64,000 nucleotides of DNA from CAILZL01 sp049840395. GTDB taxonomy: Bacteria > Pseudomonadota > Gammaproteobacteria > Steroidobacterales > Steroidobacteraceae. The stretch covers positions 1 to 64,000 of the forward strand of contig JASGLD010000001.1 in the NCBI GenBank assembly GCA_049840395.1, read 5' to 3'. Each line of letters opens with the position of its first letter. Within the stretch, counting starts at the first letter, position 1. Under the pieces are notes generated by a model. That model made no database searches and was not told the origin of the DNA. It saw only the letters and a list, made by a program, of their open reading frames with translations. Shown piece by piece: positions 9,152-19,562 of the stretch. The position numbers and the translations under genes were made by a program.

Positions 9152-9565
9152 TTACCGACCGATGATCTTTTTCCGAGCAACGCCATTGGGATTGTTCTGC
9201 ACTTCGAGGCGCTGCTTGGTGGCGATCCATTCGGACAATTTGTTCATGTCGCGCTTCTTGGCGTAGCGCTTGCCGCATAGCTGACCGCTTTCGTATGGGT
9301 TGTAGCCCAGGCGCAGTCCTTTGAAATTTCGAATGGCCTCTGATCCGGTAGGCGGCTGGTCATCGACCAAGGCCAAGGTGGGATTCAATAAGGCGCGTTC
9401 CCAGGAGGGTTCTTCGCCTTGGTAGCCGGACTTTTGGCCTGGTTTCTTGGCTTCCGCCCATTCGTAGATGGCATTGCCGCGGTCATCGAAACGCACCTGT
9501 CCCGGAGCCTCGCGCTGGGTGCGCGTCGGGGCGGGCGTGGGTTCGTCGTCAAACAACTTGAACAT
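9152..9565 (-). CDS. Conserved hypothetical protein
   Basis: 137 residues, soluble, starting MFKLFDDEPTPAP, with a charged, proline-rich N-terminus (residues 8-20), a central VRFDDRGNAIYEWAE segment, and a conserved-looking RLGYNPYESGQL, CGKRYAKKRDMNKLSEW region. I do not recognise a function. The composition (basic C-terminus, GYNPYESG) suggests a small accessory protein seen in many proteobacteria, but that is an impression. It is convergent with the preceding gene and same-strand with the NUDIX gene upstream, separated from it by a terminator. Confidence 0.7.
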   Translation of the reverse strand: MFKLFDDEPTPAPTRTQREAPGQVRFDDRGNAIYEWAEAKKPGQKSGYQGEEPSWERALLNPTLALVDDQPPTGSEAIRNFKGLRLGYNPYESGQLCGKRYAKKRDMNKLSEWIATKQRLEVQNNPNGVARKKIIGR

Positions 9566-9683
9566 GGGGCGTGGCGGCTACGGTTACGATTGAGCGCCAC
9601 TTTAGTGACGCCTGTCGCAAATTGCCACCACTCCTGTGAACTGCGTCCGGTGATATGTCAGGTCAAATCAGTCTTTTTGATGC

Positions 9684-9710
9684 AAAACAGGGCAGCTCTG
9701 GCTGCCCTGT
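9684..9710 (-). terminator. Terminator of the NUDIX gene
   Basis: Ten-base stem (9687-9696 with 9701-9710) and a four-base loop. On the reverse strand the stem is followed by TTTT, 12 bases after the NUDIX stop codon. Confidence 0.85.
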
Positions 9711-9721
9711 GGTGAGTTTTG

Positions 9722-10246
9722 CTAGTTATGTTCAAGGTATTGCTTGGCCAGGAATAGGCCAATCAAGGTTTTGCCATCCACTATTTCACCGCGCCGTGCC
9801 ATCGCCAAGGCTTCAGTCAGCGCGCGCCATTCCACCCGAAATACCTCATGTTCCTCCGGTTGGTTGCCGGTCAGGGTCAACTGGCGCGCCAAGTACAGGT
9901 GGATCACTTCCGTAAAGACGCCGGGGGAGCTGAGGCTGTGACCCAGGTAGTGCCATTGTCCGGCGGCGCAGCCCGCTTCTTCCTGTAGCTCGCGTTGTGC
10001 GGTGGCGAAGTGCGGTTCTTGGTTATCTATCTTGCCGGCCGGTAACTCCCAAACCCAGCCGCCCGCCGCATGACGGAACTGGTAGAGCAAACAAACCTGT
10101 TGTTGTTCGTTCAATGCCACCACGGCTGCGCCGCCGGGGTGGTGAATGATTTCCAAGTTCGCTACGTTCTGATTGGGCAGGCGTACCCGTTCAATATTTA
10201 GACGGATGACGCGGCCTTGATAGATCAGCTGTTGGTCTTCGAGCAT
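9722..10246 (-). CDS. NUDIX hydrolase, ADP-ribose pyrophosphatase type
   Basis: 174 residues. The NUDIX box begins at Gly71 (GKIDNQE), then seven residues, then RELQEEAG with the metal-binding glutamates at 86, 89 and 90. A preceding VCLLYQFRHAAGGWVWELPAG is characteristic of the ADP-ribose/ADP-sugar pyrophosphatase branch (E-L-P-A-G before the box), which hydrolyses ADP-ribose to AMP and ribose phosphate. The length matches the family. Substrate is assigned by analogy. It is followed by its own terminator. Confidence 0.9.
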   Translation of the reverse strand: MLEDQQLIYQGRVIRLNIERVRLPNQNVANLEIIHHPGGAAVVALNEQQQVCLLYQFRHAAGGWVWELPAGKIDNQEPHFATAQRELQEEAGCAAGQWHYLGHSLSSPGVFTEVIHLYLARQLTLTGNQPEEHEVFRVEWRALTEALAMARRGEIVDGKTLIGLFLAKQYLEHN

Positions 10247-10392
10247 GTGCCACCGATGCAGCGCTCATACGCTGGGTTGGAGATGCTCGCTATTGTATGG
10301 ATATCAGTGCCGTCTGCACTGATGCTGGGTGGATTGGTTGGCCCGGTGGTGGGGCGCTACTTGACGATGATAACTGCGGTCTTAAGTCATAC

Positions 10393-10608
10393 CTACCGTT
10401 GCAAACGAGCGCGCTGCAGCCAATGTTCCAATTTGCGTAGATTGCCGGACACGCTGTCGGCGTCATTCCAATATTGTAACCACTGACCGAGTTCGGCCGA
10501 CTGCAAGATGCCAGGCCTGTTGCCGCTTTCATTGACTGGACTATCGCCCTGCAGGCTGCGCAGGTGTTGCGCGAAACCATTGGGCGGAATGGACGATTGA
10601 TTCAACAT
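10393..10608 (-). CDS. Small hypothetical protein
   Basis: 71 residues between the NUDIX and speA genes on the same strand. ATG at 10608 is preceded by AAGG about 11 bases upstream. The C-terminal half (LGQWLQYWNDADSV, then LRKLEHWLQRARLQR) looks like a real amphipathic helical protein, but no family is recognised and another frame overlaps it. Moderate-to-low confidence. Confidence 0.4.
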   Translation of the reverse strand: MLNQSSIPPNGFAQHLRSLQGDSPVNESGNRPGILQSAELGQWLQYWNDADSVSGNLRKLEHWLQRARLQR

Positions 10609-10704
10609 GACGATGACCTTGCTCGATATTTACTGTTATTTCCCGAGCAAGCATCAACCTGTTGTGTGAAGTTTGTATGACGGTCTGCAGCGGTAAATGT
10701 GAAT

Positions 10705-12633
<1,929 letters not shown>

Positions 12634-12646
12634 AAATAGGTCCGTG

Positions 12647-13531
12647 TTACGGTTGATGGCCGGTGGCAACAGGTCGCTGTGAATCCTTGCTCCATTCACT
12701 CCATGAACCGGCATAGAGTTTGGCGCCATGCAATCCGGCTGCTTCCAGGGCTAGCAAGGTGTGACAAGCAGTGACGCCGGAGCCGCACATGCCGACGATA
12801 TGTGTCGGAGCGACATCACCCAGCAATGTCTTGAATTGCTCGCGCAATTGCGCGGCAGGCAGAAAGCGGCCATCGGCAGTCAGGTTGCGAGCGAAAGGAT
12901 AATTAAGCGCGCCCGGCACATGGCCGGCTACCGGATCCAGCGGTTCGACTTCACCTGCATAACGCTCAGGCGCGCGTGCATCCAGTACCCGCCAATCAGA
13001 TTGTTGGGCCAGTTTGCCTGCGGTGTCGGCATCCACCAGCCAGTGTCTGTTGATGTCGGGATGAAACTCGACGGGCGCTGCTTCGAATTCGCTGGTGCTG
13101 AGTTCGAAGCCACTGGCCTGCCAGTGTTTCAGGCCGCCGTTGAGCACGGCGACTTGCGCATGTCCCAGCCAGCGCAGCAGCCACCACAGGCGTGCTGCCG
13201 CCATCGCACCGTTGTCTGCGTCGTAGGCCACCACCTGCTTGCTGCGATCAATGCCCCAGCTGCCCAACTTGGCGCAGAGTTGTTTCACATTCGGTAGCGG
13301 ATGTCGCCCCGAAGTGGCAGTGATCGGCCCGGACAGATCTTCGTCCAAATGCGCATACACCGCGCCGGGTATATGTCCGGCTTGGTAGGCCTGTCGTCCC
13401 GCCTGCGATTTGTCGGCAGCCTTGAGTATCGACAGCGTGAAGCGACAGTCGACGATCACCAGGTTTGCGTCGTGCAAGTGTTCGTGCAACTCTGTGGCCG
13501 TGATGAGCGTATTCCACTGACGCGTATTCAT
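12647..13531 (-). CDS. sseA: 3-mercaptopyruvate sulfurtransferase
   Basis: 294 residues with two rhodanese domains. The C-terminal domain carries the active-site loop CGSGVTAC with Cys249, which matches the mercaptopyruvate (CGSGVT) rather than the thiosulfate (CRKGVT) loop. It transfers sulfur from 3-mercaptopyruvate to thiols or cyanide. Other landmarks are VIVDCRFTL and GHIPGAVYAHLDEDLSG in the inactive N-terminal domain and GHVPGALNYPF in the active domain. ATG 13531 (MNTRQWNTL) is favoured over the upstream in-frame ATGs. It ends 13 bases before speA and may be cotranscribed. Confidence 0.9.
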   Translation of the reverse strand: MNTRQWNTLITATELHEHLHDANLVIVDCRFTLSILKAADKSQAGRQAYQAGHIPGAVYAHLDEDLSGPITATSGRHPLPNVKQLCAKLGSWGIDRSKQVVAYDADNGAMAAARLWWLLRWLGHAQVAVLNGGLKHWQASGFELSTSEFEAAPVEFHPDINRHWLVDADTAGKLAQQSDWRVLDARAPERYAGEVEPLDPVAGHVPGALNYPFARNLTADGRFLPAAQLREQFKTLLGDVAPTHIVGMCGSGVTACHTLLALEAAGLHGAKLYAGSWSEWSKDSQRPVATGHQP

Positions 13532-13679
13532 GACAGTTCCCGGTATTGATGTGTGACGCATCATACTTTAGCGAACTGTCGTTGCCGTGAGGGGAGATAG
13601 TGGCTATCGCGGTGCGGTCAGCATCGCTAGAATCGGCGGCGTTTTTCAGCCAGGTCGCGTAGGCAAGTGACTACAAATT

Positions 13680-14342
13680 ATGACTATTGAAGTGTTCTGG
13701 GGCAGTGGCAGTCCTTACTCGTGGCGAGTGCTGCTGGCGCTTGAATTCAAGCGCCAACGTTACGACTCGCACCTGCTGGATCTGGCCAAGCAGGAACATA
13801 AATCCGCCGAAATGCTCAAGCTCAATCCGCGCGGCCGTGTGCCGGTATTGAAGGATGGCGACTTCGTTTGCTGCGAATCGCTGGCCATCCTGTCCTACCT
13901 GGATCGCAAGTATCCGCAGCAACCCTTGTTCGGTGACAGCGCCGAAGACTTGGGTGCGGTGATGCGTTGCATCTGCGAATACCAGACCTATGTGGAAGAG
14001 CATCTCAACAAGATCATCGCGGCGATTTTCTTCGGCGCCCTGGAAACGCGGCTTGAAGAAGTCAATAAATCTCTGGAAGTGCTGGTTGCCGAGGCGCGCA
14101 CCATCGAGCAACGGCTGGCTCAGTCCGAGTGGTTGGCCATTGATACTTGCTCGGCGGCCGATCTGATGGTGTTCCCTTCCATCAAGATTCTGCAGCGTGC
14201 GCTGGCGCGACGCGAAGCCGACGAACTACAAACGCCGTTCGAACCGCTGGAACCGAACTTTCCCGCCATTGCCGGCTGGTTGCGCCGCATCGAGGCGTTG
14301 CCGGGATATGAGCGCACTTATCCGCCGCACTGGCGTGCGTGA
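13680..14342 (+). CDS. Glutathione S-transferase family protein
   Basis: 220 residues with the two-domain GST layout. The N-terminal thioredoxin-like domain has GSGSPYSWRVLLALEFK, LNPRGRVPVL (the cis-proline loop) and CCESLAILSYLDRKYP (the gamma-glutamyl-binding ESLAI motif). The C-terminal helical domain ends PNFPAIAGWLRRIEALPGYERTYPPHW. It probably conjugates or reduces electrophiles with glutathione in the cytoplasm; subclass not assigned. It is preceded by a short gap from the divergent sulfurtransferase gene and stands as a single gene. Confidence 0.9.
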   Translation: MTIEVFWGSGSPYSWRVLLALEFKRQRYDSHLLDLAKQEHKSAEMLKLNPRGRVPVLKDGDFVCCESLAILSYLDRKYPQQPLFGDSAEDLGAVMRCICEYQTYVEEHLNKIIAAIFFGALETRLEEVNKSLEVLVAEARTIEQRLAQSEWLAIDTCSAADLMVFPSIKILQRALARREADELQTPFEPLEPNFPAIAGWLRRIEALPGYERTYPPHWRA

Positions 14343-14445
14343 CAGCGCTGTGACAAGCGACTGACATTAAAACCAGTTAGCTTGCCGGCGCGCTTTCAGT
14401 AAACTCGCAACTTGTCTGCCACTTGTCTGCGAGGGTCTGAATGAA

Positions 14446-15877
14446 ATGAACCAATCTTCCGTACACGTTGAGTTTCCTGGCCGTTTGGTAATGGTTGGCT
14501 TCGGCAGTATCGGTCAGGGCGTGTTGCCTTTAATTCTGCGGCATATCGGTATTCGATAAAGAGCGCATCACCATTGTGACTTCGGATGCGCGCGGCGAAG
14601 CAGAGGCTCAGACGTATGGAATCCGGTTCATCAAGCAGCCTTTGAAGCGCGATAACTATCGCCAAGTGTTACAGCCGCTGCTGGGCAAGGGCGATTTCCT
14701 GCTTAATTTATCTGTGGACGTTTCCAGTCTGGATCTGGTGCGCCTGTGCGCCGAAGTCGGTGCTTTGTATCTGGATACTTGCATCGAACCTTGGGCTGGC
14801 GGTTATACCGATACCTCGCTGACGCCATCGCAGCGCTCCAATTATGCGTTGCGTGAAGCCGCGTTAAAGTTGCGCGCTGAGTTGCCCAATGCGCCCACTG
14901 CGTTGCTTACGCATGGCGCTAATCCCGGTTTGGTCTCGCATCTGGTCAAGCAGGCATTATTGAATGTCGCCGCAGATATTGGGCTGTCTGTCTCCACGCC
15001 GACCAGTCGCGAGCAGTGGGCCGCCTTGGCGCAACAGTTAGGCGTGAAGGTCATACACATTGCCGAGCGCGATACGCAGGTGGCCAGCAAGCCCAAGCGG
15101 ATCGGCGAGTTCATCAATACCTGGTCGATCGATGGCTTTGTTGGCGAAGGTTGCCAGCCGGCTGAACTGGGCTGGGGCTCCCATGAGAAAACGCTGCCGC
15201 CGCAAGGTCGGCGTCATGATTTCGGTGATGGTAGTGCGATTTACTTGATGCGTCCCGGCGCGGACACGCGTGTGCGTACTTGGACACCTCGCGCCGGTCA
15301 TTTTCAGGGGTTTCTGATCACTCACAGCGAAGCCATTTCCATTGCTGACTATTATTCAGTTAAAGAGGGTTCGGCCAAGCAGGGTGAGAGCGTGGCTTAT
15401 CGGCCCACTGTGCACTACGCCTATCATCCCTGCGATGAGGCGGTGGTGTCGGTGCACGAATTAGCTGGGCGCAATTGGCGTCAGCAGGAAACCCAGCGGC
15501 TGCTCATGGATGAAATCGTCGATGGCATTGATGAATTGGGTGTGCTGCTGGCCGGCCATAAAAAGGGCGCGTATTGGTACGGCTCACAGTTAGGCATCGC
15601 TGAGGCGCGCAAGTTGGCTCCCTACAACAATGCCACCAGCCTGCAGGTGTGCGTGTCGGTGTTGGCGGGCTTGGTATGGGTTATCGAGAATCCACGCACC
15701 GGCATTGTTGAAGCCGACAACATTGATTTTCAACGCGTACTGCAGGTATGCATGCCCTATTTGGGGCCCGTGGTGGGCGAGTACACCGACTGGACGCCGC
15801 TATACGACCGAGGTCGTTTGTTTGCCGAAGATCTCGATACCGAAGATCCCTGGCAGTTCAAGAACGTACTGGTGTAA
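14446..15877 (+). pseudogene. hss: Homospermidine synthase, frameshifted near the N-terminus
   Basis: Homospermidine synthase makes homospermidine from putrescine using NAD. The frame opens at ATG 14446 (MNQSSVHVEF) and gives the Rossmann motif VGFGSIGQGVLPL, then stops after RHIGIR. The continuation (DKERITIVTSDARG and the rest, including THGANPGLVSHLVKQAL, FINTWSIDGFVGEG and YDRGRLFAEDL) is in the next frame from about 14555. Total span equals 477 codons plus one base, so one extra base around 14548-14553 (GGTATTCGAT read as GGTTTCGAT) restores a full-length 476-residue enzyme. This looks like an insertion error or a very recent lesion because the rest is intact. The nearby speA would support its substrate supply. 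Confidence 0.88.
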
Positions 15878-15910
15878 TTCTCTGGGTGTGGCTCTCTGGG
15901 CGTAAAACTG

Positions 15911-15934
15911 GGCGGACCTTGTGTCCGCCTTTTT
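15911..15934 (+). terminator. Terminator of hss
   Basis: Seven-base stem (15911-15917 with 15923-15929), five-base loop and a run of five T residues, 33 bases after the hss stop. Confidence 0.88.
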
Positions 15935-15964
15935 ATTTATGGGTGTTGCGGTGAGTTGTTGGTG

Positions 15965-16477
15965 TCAGCCTTCTTCCATGTCGCGGTAGCTGATTTCCAG
16001 CACGACATAGGTCTTCCGTCCGCCTGGTACTTCGATAGTCACTTCGTCGTCCACGGCTTTTTTGAACAGGGCTTTTGCCAGCGGTGAATCCATGCTGATG
16101 AGGCGTTGTGTTGCATCGAATTCATCCGGACCGACGATGCGGTATTGCACTTCATTACCGTCGTCGTCTTCCAGCGTGATCCATGCGCCGAAGTAAATAC
16201 GCGAACCATCGGAAGGTTTTTGTTTAACCACCACCATGCCATCCAGGCGCTGTCTGAGAAAGCGCACGCGGCTGTCGATCTCGCGTAATTGTTTCTTGCC
16301 GTAAATGTATTCGGCATTTTCCGAGCGGTCGCCCTGTGCTGCGGCTTCGGATACGGCCTGTGTCACTTGTGGACGTTTGACACGCCATAAAAAGTCCAAC
16401 TCATCCTTGAGCTTCTGCCAGCCGGGCTGAGTGATGAATTTTGAGCCGCGTGGCTGCGGTGGGCGATAGCGGGACAT
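15965..16477 (-). CDS. greB: Transcription elongation factor GreB
   Basis: 170 residues. The N-terminal coiled coil (WQKLKDELDFLWRVKRPQ, EAAAQGDRSENAEYIYGKKQLREIDSRVRFL) carries the acidic tip D-R-S-E-N-A-E that enters the RNA polymerase secondary channel and triggers cleavage of backtracked RNA. The C-terminal FKBP-like domain has VGPDEFDATQRLISMDSPLAKALFKK. The YIYGKKQLREIDSRVRFLRQRL pattern indicates GreB rather than GreA. It is convergent with hss. Confidence 0.95.
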   Translation of the reverse strand: MSRYRPPQPRGSKFITQPGWQKLKDELDFLWRVKRPQVTQAVSEAAAQGDRSENAEYIYGKKQLREIDSRVRFLRQRLDGMVVVKQKPSDGSRIYFGAWITLEDDDGNEVQYRIVGPDEFDATQRLISMDSPLAKALFKKAVDDEVTIEVPGGRKTYVVLEISYRDMEEG

Positions 16478-16922
16478 GGGGGCCTGTGGTCAAGGCAATG
16501 AGTGCTGTGACAATCTCAGCACAGGATACGACGTACTCATGTCATCTCGCTAACTTCATATGGTTGCCTGAGAGAAAGCGTTTTGGCGTCCGAAAAAATG
16601 AAGTTGGTGCGCTATGTCAGCTCTTGCTGAGTCCGACAAGCCTTGCTGGGATCGTGCGAGGCAGGAGCCGAGCCCGAAGCCTCCAGGGATGGATTCACGG
16701 CGTTCCCGGCAAGGCTTGTCGGACTCAGCAAGAGTTCGCACCGATCTAACGGCCGGATGCATTTCTTCAGACGTTTAAGAAGCCAGATTGCAGTCGCGAT
16801 GTAATCGTTTGGCGACAGCAGCAGCTAAGAAATACCCTGAATTCACCGAATAAACCGCAGTGGCCGGATTTTTGTGCACACATTCACGGATTGCTCAGCG
16901 GCCGCGCCATAAGCTTTGTCCC
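16478..16922. other. Intergenic region with long imperfect palindrome
   Basis: About 445 bases between greB and a small conserved gene. The only structure seen is the 114-base palindromic element at 16621-16734. The remainder shows nothing recognisable. Confidence 0.5.
16621..16734. repeat. Long hairpin element (copy 1), 26-bp perfect arms
   Basis: Perfect inverted arms at 16621-16646 and 16709-16734, beginning CTCTTGCTGAGTCCGACAAG and enclosing about 62 bases that include GAGCCCGAAGCCTCC. The stem can extend inward past one mismatch. A second hairpin with the same design and a shared CTGAGTC core lies at 29000-29103. Confidence 0.9.
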
Positions 16923-17129
16923 ATGAGCATTAAGTACTACACCCACTTTCTGATGCAGGAACCCAAGGCCGAGCAAGTGGCCAAGGGCTTGAACGAATTT
17001 CGCGGCGTAGTGGAGGTCAACCGCAATTTGCGTCGCGGCGACTTTCGCGAAGCAGCCATGGTGCTGGCGCGCAATTTTGAATGCGATGTGCGCGACATTA
17101 AGGTGTTGCAATGGTCCCGTCTGCATTGA
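16923..17129 (+). CDS. Small conserved hypothetical protein
   Basis: 68 residues beginning MSIKYYTHFLMQEPKAEQ, soluble, with NRNLRRGDFREAAMVLA and FECDVRDIKVLQWSRLH. The composition and the strong terminator downstream support a real gene. No known function. ATG 16923 is chosen because the residues before it in the longer frame are Arg/Pro-rich and look non-coding. Confidence 0.65.
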   Translation: MSIKYYTHFLMQEPKAEQVAKGLNEFRGVVEVNRNLRRGDFREAAMVLARNFECDVRDIKVLQWSRLH

Positions 17130-17215
17130 TGATGTTTTGAGCATATCGGTCTGCTGACCGATTGCCGAATCGAATCCCCTGGGCGGACTGGAATCTTCTA
17201 AGTTCCGCTTTTTTC

Positions 17216-17245
17216 TACCCCGGCTCTTCGCCGGGGTATTTTTTT
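17216..17245 (+). terminator. Rho-independent terminator
   Basis: Nine-base stem (17216-17224 with 17230-17238), TCTTC loop, then seven T residues. It terminates the small gene ending at 17129. Confidence 0.93.
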
Positions 17246-17249
17246 GTGA

Positions 17250-17350
17250 TGTACATGGATGCACGAATGCCACGAGTGCAGGATGCACAAGAGTGGTCGG
17301 GCATGGATGTACCAGTGCCACGAAGCACAGGATGTGCGAGAGCGGCTGTG
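17250..17350. repeat. Degenerate tandem repeat, two copies of about 49 bases
   Basis: Two adjacent diverged copies share CATGGATG, then GTGCCACGA or TGCCACGAG, then CAGGATG, then GAGAG or AAGAG. It lies between the terminator and the LemA gene and is not coding in a convincing frame. Confidence 0.55.
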
Positions 17351-17451
17351 TCAGTTGGCACGACCTTTCCTCACGCCCTTGCATTTGCCATAACAGTCTC
17401 CATGATGTGAACGCCTGCACGAAGCAGGTTTGCATCTAAGAAGGGGAACGC

Positions 17452-18063
17452 ATGCGTGTTGTCCATTTTCTCGCGGTAGCGCTGCTAGCCGGTCTACTGA
17501 GTGGTTGCGGGTATAACCGTCTGCAGCAGACCGACGAACAGATCAAGGCCGATTGGTCGGAAGTGTTGAATCAATATCAGCGCCGTGCCGATCTGGTGCC
17601 CAATCTGGTTGCGACGGTGAAGGGCGCTGTGCAAGCCGAGAAGGACATCCTCGATTCGGTGGTGAATGCGCGATCCAAAGTGGGCTCTATCCAGGCCACG
17701 CCGGAATTGATCAACGATCCGCAGGCATTTCAGAAATGGCAGGCGGCGCAGGGTGAGCTGAGTTCCGCGTTGTCGAAGCTTATGGTGGTGGTGGAGCGCT
17801 ATCCCGAGCTGAAATCGATTGCCGGCTATACCGATTTGCAGGCACAGCTGGAAGGCACCGAGAACCGTATCACCGTGGCGCGCAATCGTTACATTGCCGC
17901 AGTGAAAGACTACAACCTGGTGGTGCGGCAGTTCCCCAGCAATTTGACCGCCAAGGTATTCGGCTTCGCTGTAAAGCCCAACTTCACCGTGCAGGATGAG
18001 GCGGCTATTGCTGCGCCGCCGAAGGTGGACTTCGGTGCTGGCGCGGCCAGTAGCGGCTCCTAA
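17452..18063 (+). CDS. LemA family lipoprotein
   Basis: 203 residues. The N-terminus is a lipoprotein signal (HFLAVALLAGLLSGCGYNRLQ; lipobox LSGC), followed by the LemA core: long helices with W-SEVLNQYQRRADLVPNLVATVKG, then ELSSALSKLMVVVERYPELKS, TENRITVARNRYIAAVKDYN and the end RQFPSNLTAKVFGF. LemA proteins are membrane-anchored helical proteins of uncertain role, nearly always next to TPM-domain genes, as here (the next gene starts six bases after the stop). Confidence 0.94.
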   Translation: MRVVHFLAVALLAGLLSGCGYNRLQQTDEQIKADWSEVLNQYQRRADLVPNLVATVKGAVQAEKDILDSVVNARSKVGSIQATPELINDPQAFQKWQAAQGELSSALSKLMVVVERYPELKSIAGYTDLQAQLEGTENRITVARNRYIAAVKDYNLVVRQFPSNLTAKVFGFAVKPNFTVQDEAAIAAPPKVDFGAGAASSGS

Positions 18064-18069
18064 GCGAGC

Positions 18070-18960
18070 ATGACAATGCGCCTGATGAATTGGCGCGCAT
18101 TGCTACTGGTCCTGCTGCCATTGATGGCGCTGGCGGCGGACCAGGTGGCGGTGCCTGCGCTCACGCGTCCCGTTACCGATCTGACGCAGACGCTGACAGC
18201 GGAGCAAGTCAGTGCTCTGGAAGCGCGGCTGCTTGCCTTGCAAACGCGCAAGGGTAGTCAACTTGCCATCTTATTGGTGCCCACCACGCAGCCTGAAACC
18301 ATCGAGCAATATTCCATTCGTGTTGCCGATGTCTGGAAGTTAGGGCGCAAGGATGTGGATGATGGCGTGCTGTTGCTGGTCGCCAAGAACGATCGCAACG
18401 TGCGAATTGAAGTGGGTTATGGCCTGGAAGGCGTGCTCAATGACGCCACCACCAATCGCATCATTCGTCAGCTCATCGTACCCGCATTTCGCGATGGCGA
18501 TTATTCTCGAGGTATCAGTGACGCGGCCACGCGCATCATTCAATTGATCGATGGCGAAGTGTTGCCCGAGCCCGCGACTTCGCCGCAACGTCGCAACGGT
18601 TCCAGCAATCTGCCCTGGCCCTTGCTGATCTTCTTGGTATTCATCGGTGGACGCGTGCTGCGTGGCGCAATGGGGCGGCTGGGTGCAGCAAGTTTGACTG
18701 CGGGCGGCGCCGGCCTACTCGTGTGGTTGTTCATTGGCTCCATCATGGCGGGTCTGGTGGCGGCTATTTTTGCCTTTGCCTTCGTGCTGAGTAGCGGCGG
18801 AGGTGGCGGGGGCGGCTGGTCATCCGGTCCACGCGGCGGTTGGGGTGGTGGTTTCGGTGGCGGCGGATTCGGCGGAGGATTTGGAGGACGAAGCGGCGGG
18901 GGCGGCTTCAGTGGTGGTGGCGGTGGTTTTGGCGGCGGTGGCGCCTCTGGTCGTTGGTAA
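18070..18960 (+). CDS. TPM domain membrane protein (YgcG-like)
   Basis: 296 residues: signal peptide (residues 1-22, ending MALAADQ), TPM domain (VTDLTQTLTAEQVSALEARL, GSQLAILLVPTTQPETIEQYSIRVADVWKLG, DVDDGVLLLVAKNDRNVRIEVGYGLEG), a TM pair near residues 178-245, and a cytoplasmic or exposed tail of Gly/Ser/Phe repeats (GGGFGGGGFGG type) ending GGASGRW. TPM proteins have been linked to photosystem II repair in plants and to cell-envelope processes in bacteria; the bacterial role is unsettled. It forms a unit with LemA before it and a second TPM gene after it. Confidence 0.93.
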   Translation: MTMRLMNWRALLLVLLPLMALAADQVAVPALTRPVTDLTQTLTAEQVSALEARLLALQTRKGSQLAILLVPTTQPETIEQYSIRVADVWKLGRKDVDDGVLLLVAKNDRNVRIEVGYGLEGVLNDATTNRIIRQLIVPAFRDGDYSRGISDAATRIIQLIDGEVLPEPATSPQRRNGSSNLPWPLLIFLVFIGGRVLRGAMGRLGAASLTAGGAGLLVWLFIGSIMAGLVAAIFAFAFVLSSGGGGGGGWSSGPRGGWGGGFGGGGFGGGFGGRSGGGGFSGGGGGFGGGGASGRW

Positions 18961-18977
18961 TGGGCCGTTGGTGACGG

Positions 18978-19484
18978 ATGCAACACACTAATCACACCTG
19001 GCTGCGCTGGTGGCGCCACTTGAGCATGACGCGTTGGCAACTGCGACGCGCATTCCCCGATAGTGGGTTACAAGCCATCACCGAATGCGTAAAGCACAGC
19101 GAGCAACTACATGGCGGCGAAATTCGCGTGGCCATTGAAGCCGATCTATCTGTGGCGGCCTTGTTGCGCGGGCAAACACCCAGAGCGCGTGCCTTGGAAG
19201 TATTTGCGGCGCTGGGCGTATGGGATACGCAGGCACGCAACGGTGTGTTGGTCTACCTCTGCCTGGCCGACCACAGTGTGGAAATTGTCGCGGACCGCGG
19301 CCTGCGAGGGCGGATCGACGATGATCAATGGTCAGCCATTTGCGAGCAGCTGCAGGCAGACTGCGCGGCGAGTCGGTATGAACAAGGCGTGTGCAGTGCT
19401 GTCATAGCCGTGGGGCAGGCGCTGGGCCGTTACTATCCAGTTGCAGATCGCAACGAACAATCCGATCGGCCGGTGCTTCTTTAA
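18978..19484 (+). CDS. TPM domain protein, cytoplasmic type
   Basis: 168 residues, a TPM domain without signal peptide: LSMTRWQLRRAFPDSGLQAITECVKHSE, then GEIRVAIEADL, ALEVFAALGVWDTQARNGVLVYLCLADHSVEIVADRG, and a final SAVIAVGQALGRYYP. It begins 17 bases after the first TPM gene and completes the common LemA-TPM-TPM three-gene set. The N-terminal WLRWWRHL segment may be a membrane-surface helix. Confidence 0.9.
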   Translation: MQHTNHTWLRWWRHLSMTRWQLRRAFPDSGLQAITECVKHSEQLHGGEIRVAIEADLSVAALLRGQTPRARALEVFAALGVWDTQARNGVLVYLCLADHSVEIVADRGLRGRIDDDQWSAICEQLQADCAASRYEQGVCSAVIAVGQALGRYYPVADRNEQSDRPVLL

Positions 19485-19562
19485 GAGTTCCCTGTAGCTA
19501 TGCGGCGACGGCCTACAGCTTTCAGGGTGTGAACTACCGCACGCTTTGGCAATATGGTTTGT

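Noticed and set aside
18540..19040. Proline-rich reverse frame opposite the first TPM gene
   Set aside because: Complement of the Gly-rich tail; no start or signal supports it.
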